The notes below the pieces were generated by a model. That model made no database searches. It worked only from the letters and a program-made list of their open reading frames with translations, and was not told where the DNA came from. Below are positions 1-12,825 of a stretch of 64,000 nt of DNA, in pieces (position 1 is the stretch's first letter; every line of letters starts with the position of its first letter). Origin of the DNA: Kingdonia uniflora (lineage: Eukaryota; Streptophyta; Magnoliopsida; Ranunculales; Circaeasteraceae); the NCBI GenBank assembly GCA_014058105.1, contig JACGCM010002031.1:1-64000 (forward strand). Reading direction: 5' to 3'. A program made the position numbers and the translations under genes.

Positions 1-284
1 TTTCAAATTCAGAATTCTCCTCTGAAATGTCGTATCCCACACCAAATGTTACAAAAATGGCAAAATGTACAAAATGGTCCAAAACCACTAGTATTTATCT
101 CACCTTTACTAGATTTATGTTCCCAACTGCTGTAAAAATGAAACCTGTATTATTCTATTTTTTTTAATTGCGCCATATCTGCATTTCATTGTTTCCTCTG
201 GTGGGGAGTCTGCCTTAACCCCATAAGCTTGCCTGGCAGAAAGAAAAATCTCTCCATTTTCCCAAATGTTTTGTGCCCGAAATG
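1..284. other. 3' flank of GT47 copy 1, no gene seen
   Basis: AT-rich sequence between the window edge and the stop of the first GT47 copy, which reads on the minus strand. It is probably the 3' UTR and downstream flank of that pseudogene. I see no coding potential or repeat in it. Confidence 0.5.
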
Positions 285-2559
285 TCATCTAGGATTTTTC
301 TGAAAAACCCTATTATACCAAATGGAATGGAGAATCATGTGAAAGATATCGTACTTCACGGGTGTCGTGTGCCAAATAAAATGCTGCTGCACTCTCCTCA
401 CCCCCATCTGCAACTTAAATACTTCTTGTCTGGATCGAAACAAGGATATTCTTCAAGTTGGAAGATCTTTCTCGGGAATAAATACTGTAATGATTTCCAA
501 TTTAAGACTTCGAAAAAGGAGGCACATAGTTGTCTGATATGATAACAGGAACACACTCATAGAAAATAGCCTCTACCACCCGCGGGCTGTTGACCTCATA
601 TCCCTTGGCGCAAATGCAATACTTGCTGCTTCGCATGTAATTTATGTAGAGCTGTTTGCCGCTTTCCACGGGGCAGCTGATTAAATATTTATATCAGGAT
701 CTTTGTTTTCCCAGTAGTGTAGTAAAATTGGACGAAGATACCCGTGCATTTTTCCAGCAAAAAATGCAAGAACTTCCTCTTTTTGAGGGAGATTTCCCAC
801 CGAGATCTCTAAGTGGATCTTTTGCTACACGTACATTAGTTTCTGGAAGAGAAACATCCTTCCCAATTTTAAAGCCCGCATTCACATCAGCATTACACAT
901 AGCTCTGACACAATTGTTCATATAATCACTCGTTTCTGCTGGAGCCTGAGAAAATGCAGTTTATTAGAAATAACTCAAAATACATACATTGAAATTTACT
1001 ATTGTGCAAACATTAAGTTATTCAGATTGTTTGGATTGCCAATATGAACTAAGAAAACACGGAAAAATAATCTGTATATTCCGCAATATCGAGTTACGCC
1101 ATGTGCATCAGTACTGTAAAATCAATAGTAAATAGAGATTTTGCTGTTGTTATAAAGTAGTGATACCTCGGTCAATGTTTAAGTTACTCCTACAAAATAT
1201 AGTTAAATATCGCCCAAGCATATACATTTTAAAAGAGTATTTCAATAACATATCATTTAAGTTTAACCGAATTATACTATTTTTCAATCGTTCATATTTC
1301 ATCAGAGGTGAAATATATCGTAACTTAGGAAACGATGTATCAGAGTATGATACGACAGTTGATCATTATAATGTTATGTTATACTATATTTTTTATTCAA
1401 TAGAAAGTTTTCTTCCATGATTATTTTCTCAAGAAACCAACAAAAATTACAAGTATTTTCTGTGAAAATCAAAAGTCTAATCCCCTTAGTACTAAAATTT
1501 AAAGGTAATGGAGTTTACATTAAGAGGAGCTATGAAGCATACCCAGTCATGGCAAGCAACAAGAAAATGATCCGATCCATCGGTTCTGTTCCAGAAAGGA
1601 TATTTAGCTGAGATAATGTCCAAGTAATTCTTCAGATGCTCGATCAGATTCTTACGACTGTGTGAATTAGGCACATATAACGTTCCTCTAGCAATCGGGT
1701 ACTAAAAGGCATGTAAAAAGTGAGCTTTATTAGGATTGCTCACTAAAAACCTGTTTTTGTGTTGCATATGTTTCATAAACCATCCTTCAGAAGCATAAAT
1801 CCCCTTGAGGACTGGCTGATGGAAGATGGGTCTATTTCCTTCCTTGTAAATATATACTTTGAGCATGCGTTCCATCAGTTCATAACTTCTGCAGACATGA
1901 TACACAAAATATATAAATTAATATCATTTGGAGTACCCCTAGGAAAATAACAATTCAATTATTTTTGTAATAGTGCACTATTGTCACAATTTTCATATCT
2001 CCCCAAAGCATATCACATTCCAACCAAAAGTCCTAACTCGACAGAGTTTGGTTAATAGGTCAATTCGCATAAAATCAGACCAATTCAGTTACATTCAGTA
2101 AAATTTGGATACATAGAGAAGTACAGCCTACAGATGAGAAGTTGGAACATCTCAAACACAAAAAGAATATTCTTAATGAAAAGTTACATGTCACTTCTTG
2201 TCTACAAAACAAAAAAATTAAAAATTAGATCATTCCTTAAATAAGTGAGTTACACATGTTTGCCCGGACCTTTTCATTCCACCATCTAACTTTTACACCT
2301 TGGAAACTCCCATACGCACTAAAATCTTAGACCACCACAATCACATTCTCATGCAGCAGCCATCTATGTCCCATGCAACAATCATCTATTTTTGCATGCA
2401 TCTATCATGGATTCCCCATGTTCTTTATTTATCCATTTTACTATGGTTTTCCTTCTTCGTGTATAGAAAGACTTATTGCATCTTCAGTTAAATACCACGG
2501 TTTTTATTGCTTGTTTACACTTCATTTTCTCGTGTAGATTGATGTTATATTATAGTATA

Positions 2560-2736
2560 ACCTCCCTTGTCCTTATAGTGGCCGATTGCTGTTATTTCAT
2601 TTTTTAGTCTTGGGGTAGCGTGAAGGGTTAAGTTCTTCTTTTTAGAGTTGGAAGCTGCTTAAGATGGGAATTGAACCCCAAGACCCCTTGATTTTCCAAG
2701 CAATAGCCCTACTAACTGAGCCAGCACTTGTTGATT
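2560..2736 (-). repeat. tRNA-derived SINE-like sequence in intron 2 of GT47 copy 1
   Basis: Read on the minus strand, the block has a Box A-like TGGCTCAGTTAGTAG and, about 40 nt on, a Box B-like GGGTTCAATTCCC, the internal RNA polymerase III promoter layout of tRNA-derived SINEs. A non-tRNA body follows to about 2560. I could not find a clear target-site duplication, so the ends are approximate. Confidence 0.45.
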
Positions 2737-4063
2737 GAAGGTCAACTTTTTCCCCCTAATTGAGAAGCAGATCTTTCCACATAAACTCAAAACAACATAA
2801 GCTGAAGGCAAAAAAGTAGAAAATACTTACCCATCCCTCCAAAACCATGAGAAAGATACATATTTGTGCTTGTTAAAAGAACTATGCTCCAAGTCAGAAA
2901 ATGCCATTATGTTGACATAAGAAAATAGTGATTAATTTAATTTTTGCCCAGATACGACCACGAAGCTTTGAGCTTCATTTCAACAATAAATGGAAATAAA
3001 CCCCTTCTATGCTCTACTTCGAGATGCTGAATTCAGAAGCAGACTTGGATGAGTAGGGAAGAACTTTCAACTTTGCAGCGATGAACCAAAGTATGACTGT
3101 TCATGGACAGAAAGAGCGAAGATAAGGGTGAAGATGGAGATCAAAACAAGGATAGAAACATGCACAGGAGAGATATTCTATGGAAGATGAGAAGGGGAGG
3201 AACTGTGAGAGGGAATCTCATGTTCAAAAGATAGGTACCCTTTCCAGGTTTATAAAGATGGGCCACGCCAATTGAAACTGTCTGTCCTTATGTACTGCTC
3301 AGAATGGGCGAGACAAACCTGAGAATCAAGAAATTCTTTACCTGGAAATAACATAGCCTAATAGCAGAACTTGGAAGACGCATAAGAGTAAATGCAAAAC
3401 AATAAAAAAAATCACAGTTAAACATATATATGTATATATGTACATACATATATATTAGTGCCCCGCTCAGTTGAATCAGCCAAGGGCTTTAACCAAGCAC
3501 AACCCAAAACTTGATCCTGATTAAAAATCTAAGGCAATACCCAATCAAAGTATAACATATGTTAGGACAAGCGCTGAACACAAGTTTGTCCAATTTGATT
3601 GGGGCAACCAAATCACACCTATATCATCATAGTCCCATTTTTTCCAAGAAAAAATCACCATTATAATTTATTGCACAAGTATCTTGCCAATGCAGCTTGT
3701 GCTTCCCTATATTTATCATGAAACTACCACAGATGAACCATGAAAACTAACTTTGCTAGTATTAAGGTGGTCGACTTTACTACCAGTAACTATGACGATA
3801 AACTTGAATTAAACAGAATATTTTACCTTTTAAACGTAGACACGTTGCGAAATAGAGGAGCATAAAGCTCTCTATCATTTCTTACAATTGGAGCATTCTC
3901 GATTTGTGATTTCGCAGATAAAATTTCCTCATCACGTTCTGAAGACCAATGTGGTTTCTGTTGGAGTAAATATGATATATAACACAATAGAAGAGCCATA
4001 AAAATAAATTAGTATATAGAATTAATTTTTCTCTGTTCAAACTAAAGTTATCAAGTCCAAGTC

Positions 4064-4197
4064 TTTTTTTTTTTGAAAGGCAAGCCGGTTTTATATAGGG
4101 ATCCGTAACCTTGAGTTCCCAACCCCATGGGGTTTCGAACCCACGACTCCTCTCTTGGTGGAGGGTCACAACCACCACTGGGCCAACAACCCAATGG
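4064..4197 (-). mobile_element. tRNA-derived SINE with perfect 15-bp target duplication
   Basis: This 134-bp insertion ends (minus strand) in a run of A, seen as T11 on the plus strand at 4064-4074. It is flanked by the identical 15-mer TATCAAGTCCAAGTC at 4049-4063 and 4198-4212. On the minus strand it has Box A-like TTGGCCCAGTGGTGG and Box B-like GGGTTCGAAACCCC. It landed in intron 1 of GT47 copy 1, just downstream of the exon 1 donor at 4217. The exact duplication and intact A tail suggest a fairly recent insertion. Confidence 0.85.
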
Positions 4198-5176
4198 TAT
4201 CAAGTCCAAGTCGTTACCATTGAAAGAGAAGAAGCACGCGTCTGAAGCAATAGATGGCTCATCTCAGATATTGATGTTACTGAAGCTGGTGGCAATTCCC
4301 ACCAACCCTTTTTTACAGGATTACTGGTCGTGGCAGGGCTACTTTTAAATATGTCAGGTTTTTCACTTTTGGGGAGAACATCTGGTGCTTTTTCATTTAC
4401 AGTAGATATGCTGGAGTTGGTTGTTATGCCGGAAGTGCTAAAATTGGTATCCCTTTCTTTTGACAGGACTGGGCTAGCTAAAGAAACGACAGGTGGTGAC
4501 GCTGGAGGAGGGGCTAAAAAACCAGTACCTCTGTTTTCAACTTTCTCCAAGTTTAAACCTTCATCTTCTTCATGCTGAGTTTCTGGTGAGAAATTGTTCT
4601 CTGTTTTATTAACCTGCTCTAACGGCTTCTCAATCTTTTCTGATGTAGATCCATTATATGATTTTTCAACATTTTCCAATCGAAATGGGGAATTTGTTCT
4701 GGATTTGTAGCCGCTCCAATACTTGTCACAGGCTCAGGAACGGGCGATAAATCATTCGAAGTTGAATCACTTAAAGGCGGGAAACTACCAACTATCATAT
4801 TATGAGAAGAATCTATAGATGGCAAGCTGTTCTTTCCAAGTAAAGGAGCAATACCTAATGGAGAAATCTGTTCTGGTTTCATAGCCGCTTTGGTACTTGT
4901 CACAGGCTCAGGAGCAGGAGATAAATCATTTGAAGTTGAATCACTAGAAGGGGAGAAGCTACCAACTACCACATTACGAGAAGAATCCACGGATGTGAAG
5001 CTAGTTTTTCCAAGTAAAGGAGAAATACTAGAAGGGAATAGAGACAGTAAGAGACTTCCATAAGGGACCAAGTAAAACTGGACGACTAAAACAGAAAAGG
5101 CTATCAATCCCATCACCAGTAGCAATCTCCTTGCGTCTGCTCGACATAGCTTCTGAAAATAAAGTGGAACTTCCAT

Positions 5177-6200
5177 AACACACAAATAACACCAAGAATC
5201 CAAGAATAGAACCCTCTGAATCAGGTGAAAGCCTATTATTCTACTACCTCTTCAAATTCTGCAAATAATCAAATTACTAAGTTAGCAAAAAGAAGATGCC
5301 AACTCTAGCAAAGAAATCCTAGATGATCTAAATATTCCATATTGAGAAGTCAATGACTAAGACTACTGCACAAAAACTAAGCAAAAATCAAATAGGGAGA
5401 TAACTAAGACTCCTCTTGCTACAACGGAAATCCTTCTCGATCACGATCATAATATTACCGGTTATTCGGCAAATGCATACCATTATTAGATTCACGTATG
5501 ACAGAATTTTTTAGCTTATTCAATGGTCAATAATTGCTAATAACCAAAAGCTTTCCAGAGGCCAGAATTGAACTTAATCTCGAGCTCTAAACATGAAACA
5601 AAACCTCCTAAACAAAAACTAATAATTTTCAGATAGCAATAACATAATTACTTAAATCTAAAATTTTCTCATACCCTTTAATATGAATCCAACTAAGCTC
5701 CCAAATTCTCAATCAATAACAAAACTAATCGGGTGTAACTCGAAACAAGCAAATTCACCCACACGTTATAATTTAAAAGAGAATTTTTTTATTGAAAAAC
5801 TCTCATTGCTTGTTTACACCTTAATTAGATAGATCTCAAATTACTACAAATAGTACAACAAACTCAATCATACTAATAATAACACATAATAACAAATATA
5901 AGAAATAAAAAAACAAAGATACCCAAACCATTATTTAAAGATCCCATCAAAACCTAAATCTCAATCTTCATCATCAATCATGAAAAAGAGCAAATACAAA
6001 AACAATAGCATAGGAATCGTAGTTTCATTACTTACAGATTGAGAGCCAGAGAAACCCCAATATGGTATTACATTCAGAGCTTAAAAATTAGATTCTCTCT
6101 CTCTCTGATTCTCCTTTTGTATCGTTGTTTTGGTCTCGACGCCATTGTTGAAGACTCAAGTTTCGTCGGTTAGATTTGAGTTTGCAAGTGAGCACTGATA
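5177..6200 (-). promoter_or_regulatory. Upstream region of GT47 copy 1 with probable 5'-UTR intron
   Basis: This 1-kb AT-rich stretch lies upstream of the copy 1 start codon. A good donor (minus strand CT|GTAAGTAATG near 6035) suggests a 5'-UTR intron. Candidate donors at comparable places upstream of copies 2 (near 12135) and 3 (near 16430) support a shared leader intron. A CT-rich leader lies at 6085-6120. No ORF is convincing. Confidence 0.4.
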
Positions 6201-8651
6201 CCCTTCAAGAATGCCTATATTTTAAATTTTTATTACAGAAATGCCATTGTTTGACTTTTCTGTCCGTAGTTGAACCGCAACGGTGGTGTTGGCGTGTAAT
6301 TGTTTGGATAGTTCTATTATTAAGATCGTGACACGTGGTGATGGGATGTAAGAATAATAGAGAGAGGTGCCACGTGGTGGGTTTATTTGGGGCATGGTCG
6401 TACGTTAATAAAAGAAATCTAGATTGGTCTATTTTTTGTTTTAATTTGATCATTGATGAATTATTAAATTGAAAAGGGCTTCGTGGACCCCAATATTTAT
6501 TTGTGACCGGGTCAATTGTTTTAGGGGTTTGAACTTTCAAGTGTTGTAACACAAGAAAAAAATATCCAGATGAAGCTTTATTGCACCTACATTCGAAGGT
6601 GGGAGACAGCCGAGGTACAACCCGTTTTTCTCGGTTGTAAATGGTGGTGGAAGATGACCGGAGAAATTTGCGATTTGAGAGTTGAGACCAAAGAAATGAA
6701 AAACAAAAAAGATTATTGTAAGTGTGTGTGTTTTTCTTAAGTATCCGTTCATCTATCTATCTATACTATTAAGGAAATGACTTTTGATAATAGTGTTCAA
6801 TAACCGGAGAAATTTACGGTTTGAGAGTTAAGACTAAAGAAATGAAAACAAAAAAGATTATTGTAGGCGCATGTTTTTTTAAGTATTCGTTCATCTTTCT
6901 ATCTATCTATACTAAAAGCATAAGGTGTAGCCTAGCTAAATTATAGCTAGCAAGATGAGTTGGAAAATGATATTTGAAAAAATAAAATTAATATACTCCT
7001 AAAAACTACTCAATGCCAAAAAATAAGTATGACGTGTAAAAATTTTACTTTTTAATATTTTCAAACAATTTCTAATATTTTTCACGTAATAAAGTTATCT
7101 TAGTTGGGTACCTTTTTTTTTCTTTTCCAAACTACCTTATTGGGAGGCTAAAAACATAATTTTTAGTGCATTCTCCTATTTATTTTAACTACAGAGAGCC
7201 TACACTAAATGCTATAAGGGAATGACTTTTAATAGTGTTCATGACTCTCTGGGCTCTAAATCTAAGGTGAGTTGTGTTTTTTTTTTTATATTTTTTTACG
7301 GAGTATTGTCTCTCTTTACAGTTGTGACACCTCAATACTCTTTCTTTACACAGTCGCGACTTATACCTCTTCCGATACTAGTTCAAATTCATTCTTATGT
7401 TCTTCACAGTCTCCAAACATCCCTATCTCGACTTTTGATTTTGGAATTTTGAATCTTTAACAGGAATGTAATGAGTCACGAGGAGAGAACGGGATGTGAC
7501 GGAGCATTTTTGCGGTTGCGAAAACAATCTATCCCCCTGTCTAAACTTAAACTCGATTAACTATCCCTTAATTCGAACAAAATTGTTGAGAAAAAACTAG
7601 CTATAATCTTAGTTATGACCTAAGATTACAAAAACTTGGACAGAGCTTTAGTGAGTCCCAAAACCCTGTCCAAGACAATATTAAAAGAGAAGCAACAAGT
7701 TTTATTTAGCAATTCACACTCACATTCCCCCTATGTGGGACTAAAATGTAAACAACAAATGTCATTGTTTCCCACATCAAACATCTCCTTCCACAGTTTC
7801 ACTCTAACTCTCACTCTCTCACACCGTCAATTCAACATAAGTAAAACAGTGTAAACCACTCCTTCATCAAACTCTTCTAACAATGGTGACCTTGAAACGT
7901 ATTTGAGAGAAGAAACCATGAAGTTTCTCAGCATTGTTCGCGGTGTTTGCATGTACTGCGATATACACCCGTGACCACCGGTTTCCAAAAACCACCTAAA
8001 CACTCTGATGATTGCTGGGACTTTTTTCTCAAATCAGTGTCTCTCAATTGGCCTCTTATGCTAATGTAACTTCTTAAAGTTTGTAATTAACTTTAATTGT
8101 TAGATTTTATTGTTGTATGATTAATTGTTTAAGCAGAGTTGTTGTTTGCTTATAGTGTAATAAATCAGAATCTAAAGTAAAATGTTCGCAGCTTTCTTCC
8201 AAGTGTTTGGTGACACATTGCTCTGTCAAATATATTATGTAATATAATTTTGAAAGAAACGATGATACAACAGAATAATAGTATAACACAAAACATTTCA
8301 TAGCAAAATCTTGTGATACTACAAAATACAAATTAAACAGCGGTTATTCGAAGATTGTCCAAAGTGTAAATTTCAAGGAGTGATCTTTGGTTGATAAAAG
8401 GGCAGGGTATATCAAAATGATACTAAAACCTATGTGGTATCTAACCGGTGTATCAATGAGCTTTGTATAGGTTCATCCTATATATTTCTTACCAATACAG
8501 TACTATCTTTCTTGCTCTTGTAGAAGAAACTTCTGAAACAAGATTTCTCTCTGCAGATTTCCCGATGTCTACTCTGCTACTTATCTGCTTCAAAGGTTCC
8601 TATCTGTCCCAATTTTTCTTATACTTATCTGCTTCTAAGGACCAGTGTAAC
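6201..8651. other. Intergenic between GT47 copies 1 and 2
   Basis: About 2.4 kb of AT-rich sequence with no supported gene. It contains a diverged tandem duplication (6656-6775 and 6803-6915) and a third partial match near 7215-7245 (AATGACTTTT...AATAGTGTTCA). TCTATCTATCTATACTA runs near 6755 and 6895 resemble plant Helitron 5' ends, but no Helitron 3' end was identified. The short ORFs look random. Confidence 0.45.
6656..6915 (+). repeat. Tandem direct duplication, about 115-120 bp units
   Basis: The segments 6656-6775 and 6803-6915 share the same order of motifs (CGGAGAAATTT, GAGAGTT, AAGAAATGAAAA, AAAAAAGATTATTGTA, TTCATCT, CTATCTATCTATACTA) with scattered differences. They are direct repeats about 147 nt apart. 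Confidence 0.7.
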
Positions 8652-11600
8652 TTATATCTCGTTTAAACGGTTGAACCAAACAGAGTGAAGGATCATGTGA
8701 AAGATATCATACTTCACTGGATCGTTGTGCCATAGAAAATGTTGTTGCACCTTCTTCACTCCCAACTGCATCTCAACGTACTTCTCATCAGAAATCGAAA
8801 GTAGAATCTCCTTTAACTTGGGCATATCTTTCTCTTCAACAAACACGGTAAATTTCTCCCAATCCAAAACCTCAAAGAAAGGAGGAACATAATTATCTGC
8901 TACAAACACCGGTACACAATCATAAAAGAGTGCTTCAAACACCCGTGGGCTGTTAACATCATAACCCCTAGCACAGATACAGTACTTGCTGCTTTTCATA
9001 TACTGGATATAGGTTCTACGATCCATTTGTCCGAAGATTTTCATGTCGGGATCTTGATTGTTTCCAAAGTGTTTTAACAAGATCGGACGGAGATCTCCAT
9101 GCATTCCCCCAGCAAAGAAGGCGAGATGTTGTCGCTCAGAAGAAGGTTTTCCGCCAAGATCTCGAAGAGGGTCTCCCATTTTGCGCACCTGTGTTTCAGG
9201 AAGTGTCACATCCTTCCCTATTTTAAAGTCTCTAGCAGCATTTGCATTACAGAGCACTTTGATGCATTTATCCATAGGACCCCGTACTTCAAATGGAGCC
9301 TGAGAAAGTAAAATAACAAAACTGAGATTCTACAGTGTGAGCTAATTGTTGTTTGGAAAAGATTAAATAAAATGCCTTCGTCCAAAAAATACAGTCTCAA
9401 CGTCCTTGAGATGATGGATACATCAGATACAGGGTTGAGATATTGGAAAACCCAGGTCAGTAGCTGCCAAATCTTCAGTAGCTGTCAAATCTCATGATCC
9501 ATCAGATTTTAAATATTATACGAGGTTTTGTAATATTTCCGTAAACTATCAGAATAAATCAACAAATACTCCAGTATATCTCAATGTTTAACATGATTTA
9601 CATAATGAGAAAAATTCGAATATTTCCATGATATTCCTCAGATAGTCAAAAATTCCAGATATATTATTCAGCAATAGGCTAGTGTGAATGAACTTTTTAT
9701 TTAAGATCTAATTACTTAATAAAAAGGCATGGAAACATACCCAGTCGTGGCAAGCGACAGCAAAATGGTCTGTCCCTCCAGTTCTGTTCCAGAATGGATG
9801 GCTTGCAGCAATCAGTTCCACATATTTCTTCATATAAGCAGCTAGATTTGAGCGGCTATGAGAATTACGTTTATACAACGTCAACTGTAGCATTCGTGAA
9901 CTGAAAGGTATGAAGAACAAGTGAGCTTTAGAGGGGTCCTTCACAACAATTGTTTGTTTTTCTCTATCGATTTAATAAACCATCCTTCGGAAGAGTAAAT
10001 TCCCTGTAGTATCGGTTCTGTTGCCTCGTGAAAGATGGGTTTTTCTCCTTCACTGTAAATGTAGATCTTGAGAATTTGCTCCATCAGTTCATAGCTCCTA
10101 CAAAATATGATACGATATAAATGAGTTTCGATACAAGTATTTGAATTGTTCAAGAAGATTTAGGTATTTTAATATTTAAACATATATCATATGGTTAAGA
10201 ACTGTAAGTCTAGATTTAGAGATGTTTTTAGGACAATAAATATACTGTAAGCTGTGTACCTTTGAAGAAAACATGTAGGATGTGTTTAGCTCTTCAAAAT
10301 CCAAGGAAGCAGAAAATTATTTTCCAAAAGGGCATGGTCATGAAGATGGTACAAAAATAAGTCAAAGAAATCTATCTTCCATTGCTTGTTTGATCATTGA
10401 AAAATTAACGGAAACATATAAAATGCGTAATCTGTAACATATAACAAGTTATATGCAATAAAAGAGCATTTTATGGTACCAGCAATTTTTACCTCGCGAT
10501 TTTCTCTCTAGATTCGTTGAATCCAAGAATCCAAATTCTGCTTTTTCATTCCAATTTTTCTTTCGCTAGATTCTCTTAATCCACATTTTCCTATATATAT
10601 TTTATCTTCAGATTATGCCATACAACGGCAGAAGCCCCTAAAGTGGTTTCTAACTACACGTCAAACACGACCTTAAATACTGCATATACACACAATATTG
10701 GAGTTATTCGGAATTGAATTCAAGCTTGCCACAACAAATAAAATCAAGATATTAGCATATGGTATTCTGTAACTCACCTTCTAAATATTGAAACATTCCG
10801 GAAAACTGAATGGTATAGCTGTGGATCATTCTCTATAACAGGAGCATCCTCGATTTTTGACTTCGCAAGTAGAAGTTCCTTGTCACATTCTGAGGACCAT
10901 TGCGGTCTCTATTAGCAAAGAAAAAGAAAAGTTAAACAACTTCGCTTACATTATTCAACACGGTCCCGTCTCCTTGAATTGATATCTCAAAGTCCAAATC
11001 CATACCATTGAATGAAAAGAAGCACGGTTTTTAAGCAACAAGCTGTTCATCTTAGATATTGAAGTTTTTTGTGACCCAGTTTGCAAAACCCCGTAATTTT
11101 TATCAAGTGGCACTTTTTCCCTTTCTCTTTTCTCCGCTGAAGATACATTGGGATTGCCCGATATAAAAAAACTGCTTGAGTTTGCCTCAAATGTTCCTGG
11201 GGAGAAATTTTCAGTCAAAGACACCACTGGTGGTAATGCAGGGGAGTTAGCTTCAACGCTCGTATATGGAATTTCAACATTCTCTAACGGAAAACTGCTT
11301 TCTCCTTTTCGAGCATTATCTGATATAGAGTCGCCAGACCCAGACGAACCCTCGACCTGCTTCACGGAAAGGCTTGGTTCAGGTGCTTTAGCTATCTCAT
11401 GTATAGAACCATTATCTGGACCTTCAATTCCAACCTTCTCCAAAGTAAAATTCTTATCTACCATAACAACATTCGCAAATGCAGATTTATTGTCATTGGT
11501 CCTGCCATCCTCATTACCATTCTTATCATGTTTCCCAATACCCGAAGTTGCAGTACCATTAACCATACCAAGAACTAGTGACAACCCCTTCGAGTTTGAA

Positions 11601-11818
11601 TCATTCAAAAAGGCTGAGTTATCATTTGTAATGGATTTCAGGGCAGAATCTCGTGTTAGGGAAATCTTACTAGAAGGAAATAGAGACGAAAATATATTTC
11701 CATAAGGAAGAATTGAAGATTGAACCACTAAAACAACTACAACTATCATACCCATCACCAATGCCAACCTCTTTGCTTCAAAACTGCACAGCTTTTGAAA
11801 ATGAAACGCATAATCCAT
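8652..11818 (-). pseudogene. GT47 exostosin-type glycosyltransferase, copy 2, single frameshift
   Basis: The minus-strand exons are 11006-11818, 10778-10908, 9741-10097 and 8652-9299. Exon 1 gives a type II anchor (RLALVMGMIVVVVLVVQSS, residues ~17-35) and a long Ser/Gly/Asn-rich stem to residue ~271. Exon 4 (216 codons) is fully open and holds the C-terminal exostosin blocks GGKPSSERQHLAFFAGG, YMKSSKYCICARGYDVNSPR, DNYVPPFFEVLDW and HFLWHNDPVKYDIFHMILHS. Exon 3 has lost one nucleotide near 9944: at a run expected to read CAA-TTT-GTT-GTG the sequence is CAATTGTTGTG, so translation stops before KDPSKAHLFF. Exon 3 is 357 bp, one base short of keeping phase. With that one base the gene would encode ~704 residues, so it is either a young pseudogene or an assembly error. 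Family role: Golgi glycosyltransferase, substrate unknown. Confidence 0.8.
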
Positions 11819-12825
11819 ATCATAACAACACTGCTAAGTACCTCCTCACTCCTCAATCCTGTCAAATTAAACGTATCGCTAAACTTAGCCATGTTATGGA
11901 TAAAGAGCAAGCATTGCAAGCTAAATTAGTAAAGCATTGTGCATTAATGCATATTTTTCATGGAAACAAACCCTAGATGCTTTTCAATGTAGAAACAGAT
12001 ATATGAAGGATAAAATTAGATCATATTTATTGAAATCAAGACTCAAATATGCAAAACTAAGACATTTAAGTGATAAAAAACAAAAAAGAAGTAAAATCAG
12101 ATAAACCCTAATAATAATTAAGAGAGAAAGATTACCTCTGTTTTGCCAATTTTGGATCTTGAATATATATATTTTTTTTCTTTCCTAAGTGGCGCTTTCA
12201 GCTTTAAACTTCTTGTAGTTACCCATTTATTGTGCATATATTACGTCAGGGCCACTATAAGTTTTGACTAGCTTCACATGCTATATTAGCTTCACATTTA
12301 TTGTGCATATATTAGGTCACTTACATGCTTCACATTTATTTGATGACAAAACAAATACAAAATCTCCCAGGAATAAACGAGTGTTATCGTTTGCCGGCAG
12401 AGAAACAAACGGAGTTCCGGAAGATGTGGTTCTTATCGTAGATGAGACAGAATGTGGCGGAGAAAGTAATGAACCTCGATCACCCTTGTTTGAAGAAAGA
12501 AAAAAGCTTTGGAAGTGGTGGAGATGTAAAAAAAAATCTCTGAACCGATTTGTAAACCTTTGTATAGGGTGAAAAACTCCATTTCATTGTGTGATAACAA
12601 AGTTTAAAATATTTACAACAAGAACTTTGATGCGCCACAGAAATCATATGTTTTCCTGCAAAAACATGGCATAAACTTCACTGGATTTGCCTTCAGATGT
12701 TGGAACCTTCGTTGCAAACTTCTACCATCAGGTGATTCAAGCATCTTCGCACTCCAAGCTTTAGAAAAGATGAATGAGTGCTGTGTATGAGCCATTCTGT
12801 ACTAGAGAAATAATGCTTTTAAATA
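11819..12825. other. Leader of GT47 copy 2 and spacer to copy 3
   Basis: Minus-strand upstream sequence of copy 2 (probable leader-intron donor AGAG|GTAATC near 12135), then AT-rich spacer and the 3' flank of copy 3. A plus-strand open stretch at 12264-12572 has no recognisable domain and no splice or promoter context. I do not call it a gene. Confidence 0.4.

Larger units (their letters stand above)
285..5176 (-). pseudogene. GT47 exostosin-type glycosyltransferase, copy 1, broken
   Basis: The minus-strand exons are 4218-5176, 3827-3957, 1543-1888 and 285-945, with the same phases as the intact copy at 12826-16314. Family role: Golgi type II membrane glycosyltransferases (exostosin/GT47) that build cell-wall polysaccharides or glycans; the substrate cannot be told. 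Exon 1 encodes a short cytosolic tail, one membrane anchor (RRLLLVMGLIAFSVLVVQF) and a Ser/Pro-rich stem. Exons 2-4 carry family blocks such as SYELMERMLKVYIYKEG, KGIYASEGWFMK, YPFWNRT and VNSPRVVEAIFYECVPVIIS. Lesions: a 1-nt shift in exon 1 near 4680; a shift and in-frame TAG in exon 3 near 1700-1720; and several shifts in exon 4 (near 780, 690, 510 and 450). The start ATG at 5176 was chosen by alignment with the MDYAFHFQKL start of copy 2. The stem holds an internal tandem duplication. A short spliced transcript remains possible, but a full enzyme is not. Confidence 0.85.

Noticed and set aside
11148..11705. Plus-strand ORF of 185 codons opposite GT47 copy 2 exon 1
   Set aside because: It is the antisense shadow of the low-complexity stem coding sequence; the minus frame has the membrane anchor and correct splice sites.
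12264..12572. Open frame of 102 codons between GT47 copies 2 and 3
   Set aside because: No known domain, no relative elsewhere in the window, and flanked by TA-rich non-coding DNA. Could be a relic but cannot be supported.
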